From: Desulfovibrio inopinatus DSM 10711
Lineage (GTDB): Bacteria > Desulfobacterota > Desulfovibrionia > Desulfovibrionales > Desulfovibrionaceae
DNA length: 64,000 bases
Direction of reading: 5' to 3'
NCBI RefSeq assembly: GCF_000429305.1
Contig: NZ_AUBP01000026.1
Location: 62,001 to 126,000 of the forward strand
This document shows, piece by piece, positions 37,683 to 46,904 of this stretch. The notes beneath the pieces are model-generated. The model had not been told where the DNA came from and searched no databases. It saw nothing but the letters and a program-made list of their open reading frames with translations. The stretch's first letter is position 1; the number at the start of each line of letters is the position of its first letter. The translations under genes were made by a program, and so were the position numbers.

Positions 37683-38783
37683 ATGCGAATCGGAATCAAT
37701 GCTCGCATCCTACAATATCCTTCCGGTGGTGCTCGGGAATACCTTGCCTGCCTGCTGGACAGTCTGCTTGAACTCGACCAGGAAAATACCTATGTCTTGT
37801 TCTATCAAGAAAAATCTTTCCCTGAAGCGTTTTCCCAAGCAGAACACGTCCAATTAGCACGGAGTCATCGTCTTGTTTTCGATTGGGTTCAACTTCCACG
37901 TGCATTGACCAAGCATAGCATCGATCTCGCTTTTTTCCCGGCATCAAGTATGCCCGGAACGGTCCGAACACCAAGCGTCGTCTCCATGCTCGATTTAGGA
38001 TATTTTGTCCGCGAATACCGTATGTATAAGACTGCAGACACGCTGTACATGCGTTATGCCATTGGCTTGGCGAGTCGAAAAGCTCAACGGCTTACGGCGA
38101 TTTCCGATTATACGGCCCAGGATGTCGTCAGACGTCTAGGGACACCCCGCAACAAGATTGATGTCACTCCACTGGCCGCCGATCCTATTTATGGAACCGC
38201 CCCCCCGGAGAACGCTGTCATCGCTTTCGCCACAAAACATAGCCTGCCCAAGCGCTTTTTTCTCTATACAGGCAATATTTCTCCACGCAAAAATCTGACA
38301 ACACTGCTCAATGCTTTCTCCCGCATCAAAGACAACACGGACACTCGTCTGGTCATCACGGGAGGAACGTCCTGGGGGGAAGATTTTGACAACGAACTAA
38401 CGACGTATGACCTTCATGAGCATGTCATTCGCCTCGGACACGTTAAGAAAGCCGAAATGCCATTACTCTATACCAATGCGCTTGCCTTTGTGTTCCCCTC
38501 ACGATTCGAAGGTTTTGGTTTACCCATTCTTGAAGCGCAAGCTATGGCAGTACCTGTTGCTTCGTCTTCAGCGACATCGCTTCCAGAAGTCGGCGGCGAT
38601 GGAGCACTCTATTTTGATCCGGACGATCCGGTCCGCCTGGCTGAAATTCTGCAACAGCTTGAAAGCGATCCCCAACTGCGTGAGCAGCTTATCAGGGCTG
38701 GTCACAAGAATTGCGCTCAATTCACCTGGCATGAGACCGCCCGAAGAACATTGGCTTCCTTTCAGAAAGCCATGATGCCGTGA
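37683..38783 (+). CDS. family 4 glycosyltransferase
   Basis: 366 residues. MRIGINARILQYPSGGAREY start, FLYTGNISPRKNLTTLLNAF near residue 195, E-x7-E in PSRFEGFGLPILEAQAMAVPVASS near 270, and SATSLPEVGGDGALYFDP near 290. Starts 3 bases after the preceding GT2, hence co-translated with it. Last glycosyltransferase of the plus-strand arm. Confidence 0.88.
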   Translation: MRIGINARILQYPSGGAREYLACLLDSLLELDQENTYVLFYQEKSFPEAFSQAEHVQLARSHRLVFDWVQLPRALTKHSIDLAFFPASSMPGTVRTPSVVSMLDLGYFVREYRMYKTADTLYMRYAIGLASRKAQRLTAISDYTAQDVVRRLGTPRNKIDVTPLAADPIYGTAPPENAVIAFATKHSLPKRFFLYTGNISPRKNLTTLLNAFSRIKDNTDTRLVITGGTSWGEDFDNELTTYDLHEHVIRLGHVKKAEMPLLYTNALAFVFPSRFEGFGLPILEAQAMAVPVASSSATSLPEVGGDGALYFDPDDPVRLAEILQQLESDPQLREQLIRAGHKNCAQFTWHETARRTLASFQKAMMP

Positions 38784-38873
38784 CCCCTTGTCCATTTCGC
38801 GCATCTGTCGTATTTTAGGTAAACTCCTGTGTTATTCTGTCTCCGTTGACGTACCATTTTCCAAGGATACCTT

Positions 38874-39293
38874 ATGTGCCGATGCATGTTGATTGCCGTC
38901 CTGGCGTTTGCCTCCCTGTTTGTCTCAGCGAGCCTCGCCGATGCTAAAGCGCATTTTATTTGGACGAATAGCCTCGGTGTCGTCTGCATCGACACCCAGC
39001 TTCCCGAAAAACAATACCGGGATACCAGAACTGCCGGCGGTGTCGACATTATCGACTGGCACAACGCCACGACGATGCGCACCAGCGGTCGCATATACCA
39101 ACGGGTACTCCCCGCCCAAGAGAATATGCAGGAGGATGTCACCGTGGAAAACACGGGGATGGAACACAATCTCCAATCCTTAAGCCAACAGACGAAGCAT
39201 TTGGCGACACCTCAAGCAGGAAAAACCCTCAATGCTGGTGATATCAAATCCCTGTCACATTCATTGGATATATCGCTTCCGGCAATAGAATAA
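38874..39293 (+). CDS. small secreted protein of unknown function
   Basis: 139 residues. A signal peptide spans residues 1-25 (MLIAVLAFASLFVSASLADA). The mature part begins HFIWTNSLGVVCIDT, somewhat like the DUF4124 pattern (a short W-x-D-x2-G-x3 beta hairpin), and ends in a low-complexity polar tail. AAGGA lies 6 bases upstream of the ATG. No function assigned. Confidence 0.65.
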   Translation: MCRCMLIAVLAFASLFVSASLADAKAHFIWTNSLGVVCIDTQLPEKQYRDTRTAGGVDIIDWHNATTMRTSGRIYQRVLPAQENMQEDVTVENTGMEHNLQSLSQQTKHLATPQAGKTLNAGDIKSLSHSLDISLPAIE

Positions 39294-39355
39294 AATATTG
39301 TCGGAGTCCTCTTCTTGCCTCATCGTGCTATCACCTCTGAACAAACGATAATATT

Positions 39356-39877
39356 ATGATTTCTCGGCGTAAACGTACTGTATACCAACGCATGAAGCGA
39401 ACGATTCGCTATTTTTATCTGCGGCTCCTTCGCATCAAAACGACCCCGCATAGTTTGGCACTGGGGTTGGCTGTTGGAGTCTTCGTTGGGTTCTTGCCCA
39501 CGCTGCCTATTCAAAGCATCTGGGCCGTGGGACTGTGTTTTCTTATTGGCGGAAGTAAATTGGCCGCCATGCTCGGAACATGGGTATCCAACCCCATCAC
39601 GTTCGTTCCCATGTTGGTATTAAACGCTCATATTGGCGATATGCTTTTACCTGGACTCAATGTCAGTCCTTCGTTCGCCGATATCAACGTCCATAATATG
39701 TTTTCTATGGGCCTCGACCTCATCACATCCATGTTTGTCGGTGGCTTGGCTCTGGGCGTCCCGGCAGCTTTCTTTACCTACGTTTTTACGTTACGTGCTG
39801 CTCGCATAGCCCGCCGCCGTCGGCTCGAACGGGCCAGACACCGTATTGCCTTGGAACATCATGAGCAACCAACGTAA
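39356..39877 (+). CDS. DUF2062 membrane protein
   Basis: 173 residues. The DUF2062 core is HSLALGLAVGVFVGFLPTLPIQSIWA (residues 31-56), followed by GTWVSNPITFVPMLVLNAHIG and a third helix near 130. It ends with a very basic tail (RRRRLERARHRIALEHH). The domain is common in Gram-negative envelopes, often near lipid or glycan genes, but its role is unknown. Start ATG 39356 lacks a clear ribosome site; ATG 39392 is an alternative. Confidence 0.8.
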   Translation: MISRRKRTVYQRMKRTIRYFYLRLLRIKTTPHSLALGLAVGVFVGFLPTLPIQSIWAVGLCFLIGGSKLAAMLGTWVSNPITFVPMLVLNAHIGDMLLPGLNVSPSFADINVHNMFSMGLDLITSMFVGGLALGVPAAFFTYVFTLRAARIARRRRLERARHRIALEHHEQPT

Positions 39878-39981
39878 GTCATATTCTTGCCTGCATTAGT
39901 CTTTCGATTTCCTCGGCTTGTCCTTCTGGCCGCGCTTTTGTATCGTGCTTCCGCAGTATAACCCTTAAGAGGATTATCGAC

Positions 39982-41355
39982 GTGCATGTACGCTACCTCA
40001 TTGTTGGCGCCGGCCCAACGGGACTTGGTGCCGCCCACTGTCTGGAAGGTCTGGGCGAAAAATCGTTTCTTGTGGTTGAAAAAGAAGATTACGCCGGAGG
40101 TCTCGCCGCAAGCTTTACGGATTCATCCGGGTTCACCTGGGACATTGGCGGACATGTCGTCTTTTCCCATTACGGATATTTCGACCGCTTGCTGGAAGAA
40201 CTGCTCGGGGACGCCTACCTTGAACATCAACGTAAGTCGTTAATCCGGCTGGCAGGCACCTGGACTCCCTATCCTTTCCAGAACAACATCAGACATCTCC
40301 CGAAAGAGCTTGTATGGGAGTGTCTGGAAGGTCTGTTCGACGCCAAAGAAGCCCCTCCGTCACGGCCATCAAACTTTCGAGAATGGATTTTGTCTACCTT
40401 CGGTCAGGGCATCGCCAGACTCTTCCTCTTTCCATATAATGCCAAAGTCTGGGCCATTGATCCGGAACAGATGAACAGCACCTGGGTTGGAGAGCGCGTA
40501 AGCGTCGTCGATGTCCGCCGCGTGCTCCGTAATATCGTTTTGGAACAAGACGATGTCGGGTGGGGGCCTAATAACCTCTTTCGCTTCCCTCTTTTTGGTG
40601 GAACAGGTGAAATCTTTCGGCGTTTGGCAGCGCGGTTCGGAGAACGTGTACGGCTGGGATGTCCTGTTATTTCCATTGATGCTGACAAAAAAGAGGCTCT
40701 TCTCAACGACGGACAGCGTATCACGTATGACGCCATGTTGTTTACCGGCTCCATAGATTTGCTTGTCCGCACTCTGTTGACATCCCCTCACGACGCGGCG
40801 TTTACAGCGGCCGGAAAACTCAAACACAATGGTTCACTCATTGCCGGTGTTGCTGTCGATGGCATGAATGAGGACGACACGTGCTGGATGTATTTTCCGG
40901 AAAGCAATTGTCCGTTTTACCGGGTAACGAACTTTCATAATTATTCCCCCAACAACACCCCCGACCCCGTCGGCATGCGTGCCATCAAACGGGCTTTGAT
41001 GACTGAGGTTTCGTTCTCTCGATGGAAGCCGGAAAATGAAGCCGACCACATCGATCGGGTTATTGACGGTCTTGTGAATGCTTCGCTTCTTAAGCAAGAC
41101 GAAAAAAAACACGTTTTGTCTGTCTTCGAATATAAAGCCGAGCGAGCCTACCCTATTCCTTGCCTTGATCGCGATGCGGCTCTCGCCGTTATCCAACCCT
41201 GGCTTCAGTCCCTTGATATTTACTCCCGCGGTCGCTTCGGCGGTTTCAAATATGAAGTCGGGAATATGGATCATTCCGTCATGCAGGGCGTACAATGGGC
41301 TAACCTGGTCACAACGAAGACTCCGGAAACCATCTATTCATACACACAACCATAG
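39982..41355 (+). CDS. FAD-dependent UDP-galactopyranose mutase-like protein
   Basis: 457 residues, cytoplasmic flavoprotein. FAD-binding YLIVGAGPTGLGAAHCLE (residues 5-22), the glutamate that binds the ribose (VVEKEDYAGGLAASF), and the UGM-like WDIGGHVVFSHYGYF block near residue 55. The FPLFGGTGEIFRRLA segment near 200 is a feature of protoporphyrinogen oxidase/UGM-like amine oxidoreductases. It may interconvert or reduce a nucleotide sugar for the polysaccharide island just upstream. True UGM is shorter, about 370-400, so the exact reaction is uncertain. Confidence 0.8.
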   Translation: MHVRYLIVGAGPTGLGAAHCLEGLGEKSFLVVEKEDYAGGLAASFTDSSGFTWDIGGHVVFSHYGYFDRLLEELLGDAYLEHQRKSLIRLAGTWTPYPFQNNIRHLPKELVWECLEGLFDAKEAPPSRPSNFREWILSTFGQGIARLFLFPYNAKVWAIDPEQMNSTWVGERVSVVDVRRVLRNIVLEQDDVGWGPNNLFRFPLFGGTGEIFRRLAARFGERVRLGCPVISIDADKKEALLNDGQRITYDAMLFTGSIDLLVRTLLTSPHDAAFTAAGKLKHNGSLIAGVAVDGMNEDDTCWMYFPESNCPFYRVTNFHNYSPNNTPDPVGMRAIKRALMTEVSFSRWKPENEADHIDRVIDGLVNASLLKQDEKKHVLSVFEYKAERAYPIPCLDRDAALAVIQPWLQSLDIYSRGRFGGFKYEVGNMDHSVMQGVQWANLVTTKTPETIYSYTQP

Positions 41356-41372
41356 TCGATCGGAAACGCAAC

Positions 41373-42455
41373 ATGCACAACAACTCTTTGCCGCAAAATA
41401 TTTTTACCAAACGACGTGAAGCCCTAAAAAAACGCCTCACAAGCCTCGGGCATCGCGCCATGCTCGTCAGCCACGCGGCCAACCGCTATTATTTGAGCGG
41501 GTTCGAATTACATGATCCTCAGTGCAATGAATCGGCTGGCATGCTCGTCATTACACCAGGAGACCATGATTACCTTTTGACCGACTCACGATTTCTCGAT
41601 GCGGCGAAACGCGTTTGGCCGGAAGAAGATATTTTTATTTATACTGGAAATCGGTATCAGGCCATCAGCTCGTTTTTGCGAGATAAAGGAATAACCACGC
41701 TCGCATTTGAATCGCGCTCTCTTACCGTGGATACCCACGCTCGACTTTCCGAATTTCTCAACCTTGTCCCGTCCGTTGAGATTGTTGAAAAGCTCCGGCT
41801 TATCAAAGACGAATATGAACTTGAGCTCATGGCAAAGTCATGTGCGCTCAACCACCTGGTATTCAGCAAGGTTCCCAACTTACTTGTTCCCGGGCGTACT
41901 GAAGCCCAAGTCGCCTGGGATATCGAACAACTCTTCCGTAACAATGGTGCCAGTGAACTCGCCTTCCCGACCATTGTCGGCATCGGTCCCAATGCAGCCT
42001 TGCCTCATGCCATTCCGGGAGACACGCAAATAACGGAAAATTGTTGTGTCCTCATTGATATGGGCGGCCGGCAATACGATTATTGTTCCGACCAAACTCG
42101 CACCTATGCTGTCGGAAATCCCACAGCTGAATTTTCTCGGACTCTTGAGCAAGTCCAGAATGCCCAACTTGATGCCATTCGGGCAATTAAACCGAGGATG
42201 ACATCACGAGAAGCATACGCCATTGCTCGGAATTCTTTCAGCAAAAACGGTGTGGAGATGCACTTCACCCATGCACTCGGGCATGGCATCGGACTGGAAA
42301 CCCATGAAGGGCCAAGCCTGGGACCTATTTCCAACATCGTCCTGGAACCGGGCATGGTCGTCACGGTTGAACCTGGATTATATTACCCCGAATGGGGCGG
42401 CGTTCGGTGGGAACATATGGTTGTTATTACTGAAGATGGCTGCCGGATATTGTAA
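41373..42455 (+). CDS. M24-family Xaa-Pro aminopeptidase
   Basis: 360 residues. An N-terminal creatinase-like domain (1-140) precedes the pita-bread catalytic domain. The metal ligands are visible: Asp in LIDMGGRQYDYCSDQTRTY, His in HALGHGIGLETHEGP near residue 305, Glu in VTVEPGLYYPEWGG, and Glu in VRWEHMVVITEDG. Removes N-terminal residues before proline in the cytoplasm. Follows the UGM-like gene by 17 bases but has no functional link to it. A GC hairpin ends it (42471-42495). Confidence 0.93.
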   Translation: MHNNSLPQNIFTKRREALKKRLTSLGHRAMLVSHAANRYYLSGFELHDPQCNESAGMLVITPGDHDYLLTDSRFLDAAKRVWPEEDIFIYTGNRYQAISSFLRDKGITTLAFESRSLTVDTHARLSEFLNLVPSVEIVEKLRLIKDEYELELMAKSCALNHLVFSKVPNLLVPGRTEAQVAWDIEQLFRNNGASELAFPTIVGIGPNAALPHAIPGDTQITENCCVLIDMGGRQYDYCSDQTRTYAVGNPTAEFSRTLEQVQNAQLDAIRAIKPRMTSREAYAIARNSFSKNGVEMHFTHALGHGIGLETHEGPSLGPISNIVLEPGMVVTVEPGLYYPEWGGVRWEHMVVITEDGCRIL

Positions 42456-42470
42456 TTCCGACGTATTGAT

Positions 42471-42495
42471 GCTGGGGAGGGAAACCCTCCCCAGC
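42471..42495 (+). terminator. hairpin after the M24 peptidase
   Basis: GCTGGGGAGGG pairs perfectly with CCCTCCCCAGC around an AAA loop, beginning 15 bases after the stop. Only a short T/C tail follows. Confidence 0.6.
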
Positions 42496-42594
42496 TCCTA
42501 CGCATGGGGTCCTGGGTGTGATGAGGTGGAGGCAAAACGTGGTGAGTAAAAAAACGGGCTGCCAAAGAATGTGTTGTTCCAATCAACGCTCTCG

Positions 42595-42912
42595 TTATTG
42601 ATATGCTCGCATAGAATCAGAGTGCTGTGTGTACCCTGGCATGGCTCCGGTATCGGTCATGTGGACAAGCGGACCGTGTCCAGATTGAGTATAACATGAC
42701 GCAAACGTCCTTCTTTGTTGGGAATGTCGTGTGGAGTTCCACCCTTGCGCCCACCCCATATGATATCCCTGACCGTAATCACTCCCGTGAATGGATGCGC
42801 CCCGATGGGCTCCACCCATCGCCATGGCTCCCGGAACAACAACGAACGAAATGAAAAAAAGAAATATTATCAATCCGCTGCCCAAAATCACAGACAAGAC
42901 ATTTCGACTCAT
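42595..42912 (-). CDS. small exported histidine-rich protein
   Basis: 105 residues. A perfect AAAGGAG site lies 8 bases before ATG 42912, which argues that the gene is real. Residues 1-32 form a signal peptide or anchor (SVILGSGLIIFLFFISFVVVPGAMA). The rest is short and rich in His, Gly, Ser and Tyr, with a Cys near residue 73. Such composition could bind metal, but no family is recognised. Confidence 0.65.
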   Translation of the reverse strand: MSRNVLSVILGSGLIIFLFFISFVVVPGAMAMGGAHRGASIHGSDYGQGYHMGWAQGWNSTRHSQQRRTFASCYTQSGHGPLVHMTDTGAMPGYTQHSDSMRAYQ

Positions 42913-43145
42913 GAATAACTCCTTTGCTATCGTGCAAGAAAAATTGCTTTCTTACACGAAAGCAAGGGCTGTTCCAAACTTTAAATATAATGATATCAAC
43001 AAGTTAATCCACTCAAGAAACATAGCGGCGTACAAAAAATATACACTTCGCATGTACCGAAGCGATTTATATGCTTATTTTTTATACAGGAAATCCATTC
43101 TCTGCCCTTACCAACCATGTAACAACAATTTCAAGAAGGACCACC

Positions 43146-43433
43146 ATGCCCCCATCGTCTCGACGTCGTCATAAGAAAAAAGCCCGACCACGTACGACCC
43201 CACTGCCGACAAGGTCTGCACGACTTTATGTCCGGCTGGCATCACGCGATATCGGGCTTTTTCGTTTTCTGCTTGAGGCGTGCGACAATCTGGCGTATTT
43301 TACGGTTATTGATAAGTACTCTGCGGTGGTGCGGCTGCGCTTTTCGCCTGACGATGAACAGGACGTACGCGCGTTTCTCGATCACCAAGCAACGGCTCTT
43401 GTCCAAGCCGTCATCACTCCGCCTCTTGTTTAG
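43146..43433 (+). CDS. DUF4911 domain protein
   Basis: 95 residues from ATG 43146 (AAGGACC just upstream). A very basic start (RRRHKKKARPR) is followed by a DUF4911-like core: SARLYVRLASRDIGLFRFLLEACDNLAYFTVIDKYSAVVRLRF. The core resembles an ACT-like or ferredoxin-like fold. Function unknown; members are often found in Desulfovibrio-type genomes. It is convergent with the TatD gene. Confidence 0.75.
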   Translation: MPPSSRRRHKKKARPRTTPLPTRSARLYVRLASRDIGLFRFLLEACDNLAYFTVIDKYSAVVRLRFSPDDEQDVRAFLDHQATALVQAVITPPLV

Positions 43434-43441
43434 ATGTCAAA

Positions 43442-44275
43442 TTATGTCAGTGGGTCTAATCCAAAAACATCAATGGCGTTTTGGCCGGTCTTACGCCACA
43501 GTTCAGCCGTCTCCATCTCGCGGAGCATGGCGATCTTTTGCGCTGTAAAAACAAGATAACTTGGCTCATTCGGTTTCCCCCGATACGGCTCGGGCGACAG
43601 GAATGGGCTATCGGTTTCAATAAGCATACGCTCAAGAGGGATAGTTGCCGCGGCATTGGCTAGTGCCGTATTCTTAGAATATGATACGGGGCCAGGAATG
43701 GAAATGTACCATCCTCGCTCAAGGATAGCCTCTGCCATGGTGACGTCACCATTGAAACAATGCCAGATAAGTGGGTGATCCCGAAAATTCATGTCATCAA
43801 GAACAGTAATGGTATCTTCAAATGCGTCGCGGCTATGAATGACAGCTGGAACTCCACGTTCGCGTGCAAAGGCAAGCTGTTCTCGAAAAAACTGTTTTTG
43901 TAGATCCTGCGGAGATCGATCCCAATAATAATCGAGTCCGATTTCGCCGACAGCCACCAATCTGGACTCACGGTCAAACGCGGTTGCCATATCTGCCACG
44001 GCGGTTCGCTTTTCATCGACAACATCATTGGGATGAACTCCCAAGAGGAAAAAAACCTCGTCAATGTCGTTAAAAGCCGAAGCATGTGCATTGAATTTAT
44101 CTGGGCCGAGAAATACATTGCCGAGACGCGCTACGCCAGCCACGTGTGCCCGAGAAATGGTGTCGAGAAGTGTCTCTTCGAAATTGGCATCATAATCAAG
44201 ATGTGCATGAGTCTCCACTCCGACGCACGGCAAACCAAGGCTTGCCGGTTCGGGGCGGTTCTTTTTTTTCGCCAT
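43442..44275 (-). CDS. TatD-family metal-dependent hydrolase
   Basis: 277 residues from ATG 44275 (AAGGA 10 bases upstream; an upstream ATG at 44359 lacks support). TIM-barrel nuclease motifs: ETHAHLDYD (metal His-x-His), VAVGEIGLDYYW, FFREQLAFARERGVPAVIHSRDA, WHCFNG, and IETDSPFLSPEPYRG. TatD proteins are Mg-dependent 3'-5' exonucleases or deacylases; despite the name they are not part of Tat export. Ends 9 bases before the DUF4911 gene end. Confidence 0.92.
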   Translation of the reverse strand: MAKKKNRPEPASLGLPCVGVETHAHLDYDANFEETLLDTISRAHVAGVARLGNVFLGPDKFNAHASAFNDIDEVFFLLGVHPNDVVDEKRTAVADMATAFDRESRLVAVGEIGLDYYWDRSPQDLQKQFFREQLAFARERGVPAVIHSRDAFEDTITVLDDMNFRDHPLIWHCFNGDVTMAEAILERGWYISIPGPVSYSKNTALANAAATIPLERMLIETDSPFLSPEPYRGKPNEPSYLVFTAQKIAMLREMETAELWRKTGQNAIDVFGLDPLT

Positions 44276-44435
44276 GATCAAATAGTCCTTATTTTGGGGG
44301 ATATGGTCGTTGTGACGTCCCCGATTTCTCACGAGGAAAAGCATTGCCCAGCGCTGCAAGAATGAGTAGGGTTACGACCTCGAAAGCGCATGTGGAACCG
44401 TCAATAATTTATGAAAAAGTCGTCAAGGATATGCT

Positions 44436-45917
44436 ATGCGCAAACTTGTTGCTTCAGTTGTTTTTAGCCTTTTCTTCGTCGTCGCCAGTTTTTCGCCGAT
44501 AGCCCATTCCATCGCTGTATCACCAGCTTACGCAGCTCAAAAATACACGGTGAAAAAGGGAGATACACTCATTGAGATTGCCAAAAAGTTTCATGTTTCG
44601 GTCAGTGACCTCAAAAAGGCAAACTCTTCCATTAAAGCATCAAAGATTAAGATAGGTCAAAAACTGACCATTCCGACCCAAAATTCGTCCTCTCAAAGCC
44701 AAAAGTCGAGGAGCGGGTCGACGTACACGGTGCGCTCTGGGGATACATTGACCTCGATCGGAAAAAAATTCGGTGTAAAGGTCAGTGACATAAGCAAGGC
44801 GAACGGGAACATCAAGTCCAAGAACTTAAAAGTGGGTCAAAAACTGACCATTCCGACCAAAAACTCGTCCTCTCAAAGCAAAAAGTCGAGTAGCAGATCG
44901 ACGTACACGGTGCGCTCTGGGGATACATTGACCTCGATCGGAAAAAAATTCGGTGTAAAGGTCAGTGACATAAGCAAGGCGAACGGGAACATCAAGTCCA
45001 AGAACTTAAAAATGGGTCAAAAACTGACCATTCCTGGTAAAGCTGGCAAAACATCTACTCCCAGTGCCCCCCCTGTTGAAACCGTGTCCTACACAGTTCA
45101 ACGAGGAGATACGCTGTCTTCAATCTCTCGAAAATTCAATGTGAGCATCACAAAAGTTCGTCAAGCCAACAGGATTTCCGGAAATGAAATCATGGCGGGA
45201 CAACACTTGAAAATTCCTGGAAAAGCTGACCGGGCAAATCTTTCCAAACAGGCAACATCAACATCACGTCCTGCGGCTGCAGAAAAACAACAACAAGCCC
45301 CAACGACGACTGCACCGACCGAGGCTCCAGCCGAGAAGGAGAATAACGTCTCCGTCGCAAAGGAGAAAACTCCGTCAGTAGAGAAAAACACACCTGCCCC
45401 CCCAAAAGCGGCGCCGGAGAAGCCGAAGCAAGCAGCCTCAAAAGTATCAAAAGCCAATATGACGGCTGTGGACTATTATGCCAAAGGCAACGACCTCGGC
45501 TTGAAAAAGAAATACGACGAGGCGATCAAACAATTCGACAAAGCCATTACGCTCGACCCGAAGAACCCAACGTACTTTGCCAGTCGTGGACATGCTCACT
45601 ACTATCGGCGCAACTACAAAAAGGCCATTGTCGACTATACCGATGCAATTCAACTCGATGATACATTTGCATTAGCCTATTCCATGCGTGGTCTGAGTTA
45701 TACCAGGACAGGGAATTACAAACAAGCTATTGGCGACTACGACAAGGCCATCAAATTGAACAATCAGGAAGCCGATTTCTATAAAGGGCGTGGCTACGCT
45801 TACTATCATCTGAAACAGTACGGTCCTATGTGCCAAGACTATGAGAAAGCCTGCAAGCAAGGAGACTGTCAACTGTTGAAGACGTCTCAAGAACAAGGCT
45901 TATGCAAAACGCCATAA
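44436..45917 (+). CDS. secreted LysM and TPR repeat protein
   Basis: 493 residues. A signal peptide (1-33) is followed by four LysM domains (about 36-84, 97-142, 157-202, 213-260), each with YTVxxGDTLxxIxxKF and GQKLTIP/GQHLKIP. They bind the glycan of peptidoglycan. A proline- and lysine-rich linker (265-345) leads to four TPR-like motifs (345-470: YYAKGNDLGLKKKYDEAIKQFDKAI and repeats), likely for protein contact. LysM 2 and 3 are near-identical in DNA (see the repeat entry). AAGGA lies 7 bases before the ATG. Confidence 0.9.
   Translation: MRKLVASVVFSLFFVVASFSPIAHSIAVSPAYAAQKYTVKKGDTLIEIAKKFHVSVSDLKKANSSIKASKIKIGQKLTIPTQNSSSQSQKSRSGSTYTVRSGDTLTSIGKKFGVKVSDISKANGNIKSKNLKVGQKLTIPTKNSSSQSKKSSSRSTYTVRSGDTLTSIGKKFGVKVSDISKANGNIKSKNLKMGQKLTIPGKAGKTSTPSAPPVETVSYTVQRGDTLSSISRKFNVSITKVRQANRISGNEIMAGQHLKIPGKADRANLSKQATSTSRPAAAEKQQQAPTTTAPTEAPAEKENNVSVAKEKTPSVEKNTPAPPKAAPEKPKQAASKVSKANMTAVDYYAKGNDLGLKKKYDEAIKQFDKAITLDPKNPTYFASRGHAHYYRRNYKKAIVDYTDAIQLDDTFALAYSMRGLSYTRTGNYKQAIGDYDKAIKLNNQEADFYKGRGYAYYHLKQYGPMCQDYEKACKQGDCQLLKTSQEQGLCKTP
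44655..45034 (+). repeat. 180-bp tandem duplication within the LysM region
   Basis: Sequence repeats at a 180-base offset. From 44718 to 44831 the copy at 44898-45011 is identical base for base (114 bases). The flanking parts differ at only a few positions, for example 44711, 44715, 44717 and 44832. This is a recent in-frame duplication of one LysM domain plus its linker, more similar in DNA than the outer LysM domains. Confidence 0.95.
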
Positions 45918-45946
45918 TATTCTCGATTGACTGCATACCAATATAC

Positions 45947-45978
45947 AACGAGGGAGGCACATGACTCCCTCGTTTTTT
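45947..45978 (+). terminator. terminator of the LysM/TPR gene
   Basis: AACGAGGGAG and CTCCCTCGTT form a 10-bp stem with an 8-base loop, followed by four more Ts. It begins 30 bases after the stop codon. Confidence 0.92.
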
Positions 45979-46056
45979 AATTTTCACAAAGCAAACACAA
46001 AACGTCTCAAAAGGGATATTTTGTCAGATAAAGGAATTTATAAGACACGACATCGT

Positions 46057-46689
46057 TCAATCTCTTTCAGTGCTCTTCGGTATCAGACTGGACACGATAA
46101 ATTGTTGAGCTGTATTATAAAGATGCGGAAGTTCGTATGGGGTGAGAATTGATGTCCGAACCGCTCCCACGATACTGCCATAGATCATGAAAGCGGTTTC
46201 CCGGATAGGTACGTTGCGAATGCTGCCATCGGCAATGCCTCGCTTCAGACAATTTTCTATTTCACGGATGATTTCTAAAAATTTTTCCGCTATTCGTCCC
46301 CGATCAACATTGTGCTCGACATCACTAAAGGGAGAACATCGAATCAATATGGAAAATCGCCTTCGATGCTCAGTTGTATAGCTCAGATACGTCTCGGTAA
46401 AAATTTCGATTGCTTCAATTCCGGACCGGGCTCTGCTCATTTCAACACGAACACGGAGTAAGACCGCATCCACCATGCTAAAACCGGCCGTCATGAATAA
46501 TTCTTCTTTATTACCAAAATAGTGAGAAACTAATCCAAAAGCGACACCGGCTTTCTCAGACACCATTTTCATTGTTGTGCCGGAATAGCCGTATGTTCCG
46601 AAGAGTTCCTGAGCAGCATCCAAGATGATTCGTTTCTTTTCCGCTCCGTTAGCTCGCGCCCCCCTCTCACGAAGACGAAAACTCGTCAT
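46057..46689 (-). CDS. TetR-family transcriptional regulator
   Basis: 210 residues from ATG 46689 (GGGGGG about 8 bases upstream). The N-terminal helix-turn-helix block is complete: KKRIILDAAQELFGTYGYSGTTMKMVSEKAGVAFGLVSHYFGNKEELF (residues 18-65). The C-terminal ligand domain ends in a hydrophobic helix set (ETAFMIYGSIVGAVRTSIL). The ligand is unknown. A palindrome TTGATTAATCAA lies 55 bases upstream and may be its own operator. The hopanoid genes start about 1 kb away, but nothing shows that it controls them. Confidence 0.9.
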   Translation of the reverse strand: MTSFRLRERGARANGAEKKRIILDAAQELFGTYGYSGTTMKMVSEKAGVAFGLVSHYFGNKEELFMTAGFSMVDAVLLRVRVEMSRARSGIEAIEIFTETYLSYTTEHRRRFSILIRCSPFSDVEHNVDRGRIAEKFLEIIREIENCLKRGIADGSIRNVPIRETAFMIYGSIVGAVRTSILTPYELPHLYNTAQQFIVSSLIPKSTERD

Positions 46690-46743
46690 GAAAACACCCC
46701 CCAAACGCTCTTTCAACATTCCCCAATGCAGAAAGACCATGAT

Positions 46744-46755
46744 TTGATTAATCAA
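46744..46755. promoter_or_regulatory. candidate TetR operator
   Basis: A perfect 12-base palindrome TTGATTAATCAA, extended by overlapping TGATTGATTA repeats, in the upstream region of the TetR gene. Palindromes of this kind are common TetR binding sites. Confidence 0.4.
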
Positions 46756-46904
46756 TCAATACCATGTTTTTCTTCAAACTGAAAGTCAACCAACCGTACT
46801 TTCAAATATAAACAAAGATGAAAAACACACGAAAAAACGGCATCCCGTAAGTGCAAACGAGATCATTGAGAACACGACGCTGGGGGAAACGTTATAATGT
46901 TCTG

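Noticed and set aside
44655-45034. CRISPR-like or mobile repeat array
   Set aside because: The repeats are in-frame LysM domains of a secreted protein.
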